Assembly (NCBI GenBank): GCA_021234155.1
Contig: JAJEKV010000286.1
Location: 246,001 to 310,000 of the forward strand
Length of the DNA stretch: 64,000 nucleotides
Origin: Isoetes taiwanensis
Taxonomy: Eukaryota; Streptophyta; Lycopodiopsida; Isoetales; Isoetaceae
Direction of reading: 5' to 3'
Every line of letters begins with the position of its first letter. Positions within the stretch are counted from its first letter, which is position 1. Below the pieces are notes generated by a model, which saw nothing but the letters and a program-made list of their open reading frames with translations, was not told the origin of the DNA and ran no database searches. Below, piece after piece: positions 55,012 to 64,000 of this stretch. Both the position numbers and the translations under genes were made by a program.

Positions 55012-55844
55012 CACAAAAAGGTGGGCGCTGAGTGGGCGCTTGGGAGAGGAAGGCAAGGAATGAGGTTTGGCTATGGCGGAGGAAAGCTTCAGATCCGGCG
55101 GCTATGGCGGCTAGGCGGAGCACAAGGAAGCAACAAACGTTAAGAAAATAAAGGGAAAAAATGTTACCCTTAACTAAAATTTGAATTTTTAACCTAAAAA
55201 TTAAAAAAATGGCCCGGCGGAATCAGCGTTTTTAGGGTATACGGCACGCGCTTAACCCGAAACCACTCATTTGTCGAGACGTCAGGGTATCCCCGCCCGC
55301 CCGATTAGGTTTTTTTTTTTTTTTTTTTTTTTTATATATATGCATGCTACTTGTTAGCTTCTCTTACTGATATTACATGAATGTAACTGAATAGCACCCG
55401 TGAGGGAGTAAACCTTTGTGTTGACTATCCCTCCTGGGCAGTTGGACTTGGAAATTTTTGTGCAATTGCTATAAGGATAACTTGAGTATCTAGATTTAGT
55501 CCTTAATGTGTACACTCACATGGCTTAATAGTAATCCAGACCGACATAGGCATCAATTTGCTTATGTGGCAAATCCATTGTCCTGATATGGGCATAATAT
55601 ATGCATAGAGAAACCATGGCGTTTTTTTAGAGGAATACTTCCATGGCAATATGTATAGCCAATTTCGCAAGCTTTCATTTACATGTACTGAGCATTATGG
55701 TTATACCTAAGTGGCCTTCATAATTATGATGGGAGGCTAAGGGAATATTCCACCGGCTTTATGTGGTCTCTTCCCAAGAATATCTTGCAGAGCATATTTG
55801 ATTCCGAATTTTGCCTTGAATATTTTTCATAAAGGGATTTTTCG

Positions 55845-56200
55845 TATTTTGCAAATCCGGCCTCGTTCTTGTTTGAAGCGGCATGTTACAAGCTGAATCT
55901 TCTAAGTTAATCTTCATATTGATTAGGTTCGGATTATGCCTTGAATATTTTTTCTTAAAGGGGCGTTTTCATACTTTGCAAATCCGGCCTCTTTCTTTAT
56001 TCAGAACGACATGCTATGTTGAAGCTTTAGAGTTCATATTCTGCAAATCCGGCATCTTTCTTGGCTGGAACGACATGCTATAAAAGCGATGCTTACGAGT
56101 TAATCGCATACTGATTTGATCCGGATTTTGGGAGCTTTTTTATACTTTGCAAATCCGGCCTCTTTCTTGGCTGGAACGGCATGCTACAAGCTGAAGCTTT
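55845..56200 (+). repeat. Diverged tandem repeat in the leader insertion
   Basis: Four copies of a core TTTGCAAATCCGGCCTC (or close) followed by TTTCTTGGCTGGAACGRCA and TGCTA, at about 55850, 55974, 56040 and 56147. Intervening TTAATCTTCATACTGATTAG segments recur too. Confidence 0.75.
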
Positions 56201-56460
56201 TCAGTTAATCTTCATACTGATTAGGTCCTACTTTATGCTGAACATCATGCTATAGGCAGGCTCTGCTGAGTTCAGTTCATCTTTTCAGATATAGATCCAC
56301 ATCTGGTTTTTGGATTTCTTTGTTTGTTGAAAAATAGAGCAAGTGTGTATCCATTTGCATATGGATTCTTTGCCTCAAATTATGGAGCTTACCTCAGGAA
56401 AATGTGGAGCTATTGATGGCTGTGTCTTACCGTTGTCAAATGGCATACATCATGCTGGCA

Positions 56461-57000
56461 TTAGGATTTTTTTGAGATTAAAAAAGGGCCTTCAAAACAT
56501 GCCAACTAAGCCAAATGAAGATAAATGAACTACCAATCAGAAATCAGAGCCTGATGGGTCCAGTCAGCAAAACTGTTATAACTAACTCACTGGATCACAT
56601 TTTCTAGCATAACTATTGATAGAAACGTCCAAATGAGCTCTCGTTTAGTGCAATAGATAGATCTCGTTGAGATCTTTCCAACCTTAGGTGCTTTGCACAT
56701 ATTTTAACCACTTATGATTGTCAAAACTCCAAAAAATATGGTTTTTACTATTTTTTACTATCCTACGGGGCTAAAAGCTAAGCAAACCACCCAAGGTTGG
56801 AAAGATCTCAATGAGATCTATCTATTGCACCAAACAAGAGCTCATTTGGACTTTTCTATCAACACTTATGCTAGAAAATGTGATCCAGTGAGTTAGTTTT
56901 GCTGACTGGATTACCAGTTCTGTTTTCTGATTGGTAGTTCATATAGCTTAGTCAGCAGTTCTTAGAAGGCCCTTTTATGATCTCAAAAAATCCCTAATGA
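56461..57000. repeat. Inverted repeat (hairpin or MITE-like), arms about 230 bp
   Basis: Left arm 56461-56705 matches the reverse complement of about 56775-57000. Landmarks: CATTAGGATTTTTTTGAGAT versus ATCTCAAAAAATCCCTAATG at the ends, GAACTACCAATCAGAAA versus its complement at 56923-56941, and the CTCACTGGATCACATTTTCT block. Loop about 70 bases. No ORF. Confidence 0.85.
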
Positions 57001-58324
57001 CTTTTAGACAATGCTAGCTGCTCCTGTTTATATTACTCAAATGCAAGAAGAAGACTATGGGTCTAATTCTACAAATAACCAGGTAATGCAATGCATTTCC
57101 ATATATTCAGGTATGACATAATGGGTATGCTTGTACTGGATTTGCTGATGCATGCACTTGCTTAAAAAAATTGCTAGCAGCACTTTGATGCTTCTGTGCT
57201 AATTACTGTTAAATGCCTCTTTTCCTGTTAATTGCTTATATTTAGCTTATGGCAGAATCTGCCTCTGAACCACTCGGTAATTTGCTATTTTTGTTTCCAA
57301 TATATTGGTTATGCTCTCTTATTTGTCAAGTTTTATGTCAATAGATTCTAAGATATTTTTGATCTTTGGGCAAAAGGACTACATTAGGTGACCGGTTAAT
57401 AACCGAGAAGCCTAAGGTACCTTTTGGCCCTTGCATCTTTACCCTTATCAGGCTAATGATGTATTGATTGGCTGCAGGTACGGGCTTCTCCTCTTGATGT
57501 TTTCCTTTTGTCCAGTGTATTAGGAGTTCTTAGGAGTTGACATGCAAATGGGGACTGGAGCTTGGCACATCTGATGCAGTTTAAATGATTACATCAAATT
57601 GGTACTCTATATGGTTGTTATAAATGTTTTGTGAACTGATACTCTTTCCTAGGATTGCCATGATGGCTGAAAAGTTTAGCCTTGACATAGAATGCTGGCT
57701 GTCCAAAACTATCTTACTCATACATGAGAAAACAGGGATGTTATATGGCACGACATAGTGTACTAGTTACACTTATGTAACTATGTTTTCTTATACATCA
57801 ATGGTTTACTGTCCTAAGGTATTTATTGAGCTAAGGTATTTATTGAGCTTGAGAAATGTTGTCCATTTGGGTGTCTATGATATTTGGACTTCAAGTCTTT
57901 GTGATTGTATTATGAAGATTACTAGTAGTTAACTGTTTTCCCTGGATTTATGGTACCATCCTGGATTGAAAAGTCCTCGTATGGCCAGATAAGACAGCGG
58001 AGGGATTGACCAATGCTGATGTTTGTGCTAGGTTTAACTAGTTCAAGCCGGTTTTTTTTTTTTTCAAATTAGGGCTGCGGACAGGCCCTACCCTGACCTC
58101 GCACCGTTCCCAGCAACACCCGGGTACCCCCTGCCCGCCACATAGGGTTAGGGTTTCGCAACGGGTACACATCCCAAAATTACACTTGACCCGCATTAAA
58201 TTAATCATGACAGCATCTACTACACCGCCCAAATCTCAAACTACTCCAAAAATCCTCACTCACTAAATAGCGATCTAATGAGTTAGTATGTGGCCGGTGC
58301 AATAGTTTGGTTTCCCAAAACCAT

Positions 58325-58336
58325 GCTCTGATACCA
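58325..58336 (-). other. GYP1 primer-binding site (tRNA-iMet)
   Basis: Minus strand TGGTATCAGAGC, one base after the 5' LTR. Confidence 0.95.
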
Positions 58337-58337
58337 C

Positions 58338-59942
58338 TGTGACGCTCCCTGAATATATACGACCCCCGGCCGTATACATACGGGGACTTTCCCCTCCCAT
58401 GGCAACCATCTCGCCATGAGCAGGGCCCTCCGTCTATCCCGGGCCATCCGTAGAGAGAGATGCCCGAGTGAAGGACACGGAGGTGTCATTCGGCCCACGC
58501 CTTCAATGGGACTCCTAAGTCGCGGAAGCGTGAATACATATTAGCACACATCATAAATTATATATAAATAACCACCACGAAGGGTGGCACATCCATCCAA
58601 ATACTAACGGCAAAGAATATGCATCTAATCCTAAGGAAAACACCCCAAACCCCAGGTTCTACCCCGGTTCGGACTCCTGTGAGGGTGGACTGACGGCTCG
58701 GTCTCAAGAGATCAACGGACAGAGGTATAACCTGGCGTTGGCTGGCATAGAACATTGGCTAGGGTTATCCACTCCATCCGCCCCTCCTGTGCACACTTTG
58801 CAGATGGGTCGATTCATGCTATAGCATCACTATAGCCTTCCGGAGACGCAGACTCAAGGTATCACCCTTCGAGCCTGCTCCAGGGTTCATGAAGCCCTAG
58901 TCCGACGAGGCAGGTCAGGGAAGTGTCCCCTTCCAGGATCGCAGTGGTTCCATGGGTGAGCTAGAGAATACGTGCCGCATCAGCGACCCCCGCATCCGTA
59001 CCCGACTTACTCACCCTAAATCTACTCAAAGTGCATGGTGCCCCATACGGGTCACACCTCTACACCCAGGGAGTGTCAGACCCATACCCGGCCCTCTACG
59101 TGACCGGCTATCAGGCCTAGCCCACTGTAGGAGTCTCAGGAGCCTTTTATGTTCATGCAAGACCCCACCCCCACTTCACCACTGCGTCCCTTTTCTGGTG
59201 CTAAGCCATTCCATAGCATCTATGACCCGGTGGTCTCCTGTACACAGGCCACATCTAATGGGAAATACAGGGATCTCTCTAGGAGCATACTACTAGACAT
59301 GGCTCAGAGGTCTCTACCCCCCCTTAATTCCCCCATTTCAAGAGTAATACTATGCAAAGAACTATCAATCCATCCTTTAAGAGCAAGATCAGAATCAGAG
59401 ATAAAGAGAACTCACCTTTGCAATCAAGGGTTAGTTCCTACAAGTAAAGCACAGAGAGAACAGAAGAAATGAACACAGCAAGTGCCCAACAGGGGCGCTC
59501 CTCTAGAACATGAAGCTATACTAACCACCCACCTGAGTTCCTGCTAGATCCATTATCGTTCGGTAACTCCATCTTCCCTGGATTTGGGCGCTCGGCACTG
59601 GACACACAGGTAAGTTGGGTGCTTGGCAAGGGTGGGCGCTCAGCTGCTGTTCCTCTTGATCGATTAGGGGGTCAATTAGGGCTAGGGGTCAAGTTGATGA
59701 CCCAAATTGGAATTTCCCATGCTGGCCAAGCGAGTTAGGCCAGGTGGCGCTCTCCTAAATAGCCAATTAGTCCAATTTAATTAATTGGATAATTATCCTT
59801 TAATGATTAATTTAGCATAGCTAAATTAATCCCTTTTAGGTCAACCCCCCTAGGTCAAAATACCCCATGGTGGCGTACCTTTACTGGTGACGTGTCAGTA
59901 TAGTATTTATACGTATCCCGTATAAATACATGGAACGTCACA
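58338..59942 (-). repeat. GYP1 5' LTR
   Basis: 1605 bp, near-identical to 24175-25746, with the same terminal palindrome (near 59905-59931). Differences cluster in a few GC-rich stretches. Confidence 0.95.
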
Positions 59943-59947
59943 CCCCA
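59943..59947 (+). repeat. Target-site duplication CCCCA, right (GYP1)
   Basis: Second CCCCA copy; Helitron coding sequence resumes directly after it. Confidence 0.95.
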
Positions 59948-61603
59948 TGCAATTGCGCTTTTTATTTGCGATGCTTTTGCTTGATCAGGCACCAGCGATA
60001 GAGATATGGAACAAATTCCAAGTGCCTATGAGCCTCGACTTGCTGGACCAATACTCAAACAATGAAACAATCGCGTTCAATGAGTGTCTCCATCTAATCA
60101 ATAACATACTTACACAACATGGTACTAATATCAATGCCTTTGGCTTGCAATTACAACCTCGTCTTTCAAGGGACGTCATGAACGAACTAGCTAGATTTCC
60201 GGATCACGCGGCATATATAAACACTGCCATGCAAATGGCAAGCATGATGAATGCTAACCAAACGGATATATATCTCTATATACGGGAGCAACTAGAACTT
60301 CCACAGAGTGAAGGACCAATTTTTGTAGATGGAAAACGGGCACAGGTAAAACATTCGTGCTCAATTGCATATGCCTATTTCTGCGTGGTCATGGAAACAT
60401 AGTACTCCTGTGTGGCACAACAGGACTTTGTGCTCTATTATATCCAGGAGGTCGAACGACGCACGCACTCTTCCAGATCCCCGTCATAGAAAACAATGCG
60501 GGCTTACACTCATTATTGGAACGAGACTCTGGAGCAGCTCGACTGCTCGTAGAAGCAAAGGCCATAATTTGGGATGAATTTCCAATGGCCAATAAAGCTG
60601 TGATAGAGAGTGTGAACTATTTATTACAAGAGCTATGTGGAAATAACCTACCATTTGGGGGAAAACACTTTATAGCATCCGGAGATTTTCGACAAGTAGC
60701 ACCTGTTGTAAAGGGAGGAGGAAAAACTGCTGTGATCAAGGCATCCATAAAGTCATCGCCATTATGGCAAACCTTTCGTGTATTAAGATTAAATCAACCA
60801 ATACGAAATGCAGAAGATGCCGAGCTCATGCGGTTCGTTGACGACATAGGAGAAAATTGGGAAAAGACAACAGTACCGCTGGACATTTTCAAGATAACTA
60901 CTAATATTGCAGAGGCTGTTCACACTTTCTTTATCCGCCTGATGTTTTAAAAAATCCGATTGAATGCAAAAGTAGAGCGTCACTGGCACCCATCAACAAG
61001 AACGTCACCGACTTCAACGAACGTGTACTAACTAAAGTCCCTGACAATAGCAAATCATACTATAGTTATGATGACATTAGTGAGCAAGAGGAGATCATTC
61101 ATGACCATCCCTATGCAACATCTGATTTCCTCAATAGCTTCACCCATTCTGGCATTCCCAACCACGAACTAAAGCTTAAGGTAGGAGCAATATGCCATAT
61201 TATGAAATGGCTTGATATGGAAAAAGGTCTCGTCAAGAATGCCAGAGTGATAATTGAGTCCATGCATACGAAATTTGTAATGGTGAGGGTATTAGGTGCA
61301 TCGGATACATGCGTATATCCAATTTATAGAGCAGATTTCTTCTATCAGCCAGAGAATCGACCATGGACTATCCACAGGCGCCAACTGCCTCTTCGACTGG
61401 CATACTCAACCACTTTCAACAGTTGTCAAGGACTGACATTGGATCGCATCGTTCTTGACTTGCGCACAAACGTCTTCGCACATGGACAACTCTATACGGC
61501 TCTTACGCGAATACGCAGAAGAGAAGATGCACTTATCCTCCTCAGCCCCGAAAACACAATGAGACAAACGCCAAATGTGGTTTATAAAGAACTCCTTTCC
61601 TAA
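59948..61603 (+). pseudogene. Helitron RepHel, PIF1-family helicase part
   Basis: The helicase unwinds DNA during rolling-circle transposition. The reading frame continues exactly from 24174 when GYP1 and one CCCCA are removed. Seen in order: RFLFAMLLLDQAPAIEIW; FVDGK followed, after a one-base frame change at about 60335, by GTGKTFVLN (Walker A, Lys kept); TTGLCALLYPGGRTTHALF (motif Ia); IIWDEFPM (Walker B Asp-Glu); SGDFRQVAPVV (motif III); a second frame change near 60930; and PLRLAYSTTFNSCQGLTLDR with HGQLYTALTR (motifs V-VI). All ATPase residues remain despite the two frameshifts. Stop at 61601-61603. Confidence 0.93.
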
Positions 61604-61975
61604 TCAGGTATGTCCATTTCACTCGAAGGATCATTTGTTTTTAGTGCACATGTGTAGGAACACTGGTCGAGTAGCTTCTCAATTAATAAGGTACGTCATT
61701 GTAATTCCGAAAAGGGGGACAGCGGAGATCGAATAAATGTTTTATTACTTTATTAACATGGCTCTGATTTTTCCATAGTATACTTATTTTCATAGAACAA
61801 TGCACTACTTCTGGAGGTTCTCTGCTAATGAGGTACGAGTTATAGATAGTTCTCTCCCTACAGCCCATGGGATAAACGATTTGTTGCTTTGATACTATGA
61901 TAATAGAAAAAATGTGGGGTGAGAGGGATTGGAAAGAACAAATATATATTAAGAAGTAACAAAATGTTGTATCAT
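61604..61975. other. Helitron 3' flank
   Basis: No gene. The Helitron 3' hairpin and CTRR end should lie here or further right, but no convincing terminus was found. Confidence 0.4.
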
Positions 61976-62190
61976 CGCGGTGTTGGTCTAATGGACAGAC
62001 TTTCGAATCAGGGTGTCCCCTTTCGAAGTTCACAATCCACTGACTACCATTGGATGTTTCAAAAAAATAAAAATTCACCGCAGTGGTTGTTTAGTGGTCA
62101 GGCTATCGATTTGGGGTGTCCCCATCGAGGCTTAAAACCCATTGACTACCACCGGGTGCAATGAACAGAGAATTAACAAAAAAAAAAAAA
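61976..62190 (+). repeat. tRNA-derived SINE-like repeat, copy 1 (two tRNA-like halves)
   Basis: Half 1 (about 61976-62055) has GTGTTGGTCTAATGG, an A-box match, and AAGTTCACAATCC, a degenerate B box. Half 2 (about 62078-62158) has GGTTGTTTAGTGGTCAGG and GGCTTAAAACCC. An A-rich tail with a run of about 20 A follows. Arrangement fits a dimeric tRNA-derived SINE. Confidence 0.7.
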
Positions 62191-62240
62191 AAAAAAATAA
62201 AAAACCCCACAAAAAGGATAATGGAAGTTATGATATAAAC

Positions 62241-62440
62241 ATCGCGGTGTTGGCCTAGTGGTTAGACTTTTGATTTGCGCCATCCGTTATCAAAGTTCAA
62301 AACCCACTGACCAACACTGGATGTATAAAAAATTCATCGCAGCGGATGTTTGATGGTTAGGCTATCGAACTGGGGTGTCCCCCATCGAAGCTCAAAACCC
62401 ATTGACAGCCGCCGGGTGGAATAAAAAACATAATCAAAAT
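62241..62440 (+). repeat. tRNA-derived SINE-like repeat, copy 2
   Basis: The same two-half structure as copy 1. In half 1 GTGTTGG (62247-62253) pairs perfectly with CCAACAC (62311-62317), as in a tRNA acceptor stem, with A box TGGCCTAGTGGTTAG and B box AGTTCAAAACC. Half 2 starts about 62339. Tail GGAATAAAAAACATAATC. Confidence 0.75.
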
Positions 62441-62518
62441 AAAGGTGATGGGGAAGCTCAAAACCCATTGACAGCCGCCGGGTGGAATAAAAAACATAAT
62501 CAAAATAAAGGTGATGGG
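62387..62518 (+). repeat. Exact 66-bp tandem duplication
   Basis: 62387-62452 is repeated without change at 62453-62518 (GAAGCTCAAAACCCATTGAC through AAAGGTGATGGG). It covers the end of SINE copy 2; identity implies a recent event. Confidence 0.95.
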
Positions 62519-63049
<531 letters not shown>

Positions 63050-64000
63050 GCATGCCAAAATCATCCTCATCTTGATTAAAAATCCGTCAAACCATCTTTT
63101 AAATGGTGTCTAAGCTGCCCCAATAATATGGTCTCGATGATTGAAATACGCCCAAACTCCTCCATATAGATAAATACCAATATGGCAAGTGGAAAAGATG
63201 GGATATGTTTGAACTCTACAATAACCAATGGAAACATGTAAGCATATAAGGGATAGAGCTACTTACCTTTTCACGGCGCCTTGATGACAATAATACTCTA
63301 CTTAAAGGAGAAGGGAATTGGATGTTGAGGTTCGGAACCAATGAATTTTATCCCACATGTTAACTGCTTTTAGAGGAAGGGTATTGAAAACTAAGGAACA
63401 TGGCCTTTTCTAATCGACGAGTGTTACTGAATAGATGCAATAGGCTAGGGTCTCATGTCTATCTGCCCCTCTGCTCAAAGCCCATTGAGGACAAGGTCAT
63501 ATCACACCGGAGGCAAGACTTTGGTCTTGAAGACTATGTTCGTAACTGAGCCATAGTATTGCCCACCTAGAACATATATTGAGTTCCACATTAGAGCTTT
63601 GGGAGGGCGGATCAACTAGAATAAAGTTTATTCTGACATGAATGAAATATATAGACAAACTGATAATGTGTTGTTGGACAAGCACAAACGGATATAGATA
63701 TGGATATGGTTGGACGCCAGTAGGTATGCTACAACTATAGTACAACATACGCATAGCACGATGAACTAGATAAAGTTTCCCTAAAGATTGATGACTGAGT
63801 GGAATATTTAATATCCCAACAGTACATAAGCAATCGGCTAAAAGTGATGAAAGTTTGAACAAACGAGTGGAAATGTATCCTTAGTTTGCATTTTTACCCA
63901 AGAGAATTTCTATGAAGCTATATGTGATTATCATTCAATCACCAAGATCTGAAGGTATACTAATAATTACAATAATGCATTGGTTTGAAATTTGGCAAAT
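63050..64000. other. No gene recognised
   Basis: AT-rich DNA with no supported coding region or repeat beyond the flank motif of the microsatellite. Confidence 0.5.

Larger units (their letters stand above)
55012..58324 (-). other. GYP1 leader, 3.3 kb, with an internal insertion
   Basis: GYP2 has only about 570 bases between primer site and first ORF, so most of this is probably foreign. T runs at 55310-55333 and 58052-58064 bracket about 2.7 kb that carries tandem and inverted repeats but no recognisable gene. The outer parts (55012-55309, 58065-58324) look like true leader. Confidence 0.6.
24175..59942 (-). mobile_element. GYP1: Ty3/gypsy chromodomain LTR retrotransposon carrying extra ORFs with a histone H3 fold
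   Basis: Two LTRs (24175-25746 and 58338-59942) in direct orientation share nearly all their sequence, begin TGTGACG and end CGTCACA, and are flanked by CCCCA duplications. Primer site at 58325-58336 and polypurine tract at 25747-25761 both set the orientation to minus. After removal of the copia insertion the element is about 15.5 kb. Minus-strand order: 5' LTR, long leader, ORF with H3 fold, second extra ORF, small acidic ORF, gag, protease, RT, RNase H, integrase with chromodomain, PPT, 3' LTR. All ORFs carry stops or frameshifts in this copy. It landed inside the Helitron gene. Confidence 0.95.
17483..61603 (+). mobile_element. Helitron (rolling-circle transposon), Rep-helicase gene split by nested insertions
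   Basis: Three collinear plus-strand coding blocks (17483-17732, 21490-24174, 59948-61603) together make a Helitron RepHel protein: basic N-terminal repeats, a zinc-binding region, a HUH nuclease with paired tyrosines, and a PIF1-family helicase. The first gap is filled by a CACTA element and the second by GYP1. Each insertion is flanked by its own target duplication and interrupts a codon cleanly. The 5' TC and 3' CTRR termini of the Helitron could not be placed, so the limits given are only those of the coding blocks. Several stops and frameshifts make the gene non-functional here. Confidence 0.92.

Noticed and set aside
61976-62440. Functional tRNA genes
   Set aside because: B boxes are degenerate, halves are tandem and followed by A-rich tails, and anticodon arms do not fold convincingly; SINE-derived is more likely.

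Overview
Nuclear DNA of a land plant. It holds one intact intron-bearing host gene at the left edge, decayed host-gene relics, and a deep stack of nested transposons filling most of 17.5-61.6 kb. The host genes (PP6/FyPP phosphatase, plastid pyruvate dehydrogenase E1-beta relic, PLS-type PPR relic), tRNA-iMet primer sites, a CACTA element and a Helitron all fit a plant. The wording of the PPR repeats reminds me of ferns, but that is a soft inference.

Layout. 0.5-3.3 kb: complete ten-exon minus-strand gene for the catalytic subunit of protein phosphatase 6. 4.2-4.7 kb: PDH E1-beta pseudogene. 6.4-7.3 kb: PPR pseudogene. 7.3-17.5 kb: no recognisable gene, but a 1.6-kb long inverted repeat (11.4-13.06 kb), a promoter-like block and short tandem repeats. 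17.5-61.6 kb: a Helitron Rep-helicase gene split into three parts. A CACTA element (17733-21486, TSD GTA) sits in the first break and an LTR retrotransposon, here GYP1 (24175-59942, minus strand, TSD CCCCA), in the second. Removing either insertion with one TSD copy restores the Helitron reading frame across the junction. GYP1 is itself split by a copia element (31936-52155, minus strand, TSD AATGG). The copia 3' LTR is split by a second Ty3/gypsy element, GYP2 (32293-45407, plus strand, TSD ATATT), and the copia RNase H by a 1.4-kb unclassified insertion. 62-63 kb: two tRNA-derived SINE-like repeats and a long (TAA)n array.

Main discovery. GYP1 and GYP2 are related chromodomain-type Ty3/gypsy elements of about 15.5 and 13.1 kb. 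Both carry long extra ORFs between the 5' LTR and gag. In both, the first extra ORF ends in a complete, ungapped histone H3 fold (87 residues from the alpha-N helix to the C-terminus). GYP2 also has an ATG opening MARTKQT, the H3 N-terminus, although in this copy it lies in a different frame from the fold. GYP1 has an H3-like tail with TARKS upstream of its fold. The second extra ORF is a protein I do not recognise that also looks conserved between the two elements. I know of no described LTR retrotransposon lineage that encodes a histone H3, and this is the system most worth following. The reading frames in these copies are damaged by stops and indels, so an intact relative elsewhere in the genome is needed to define the true proteins.
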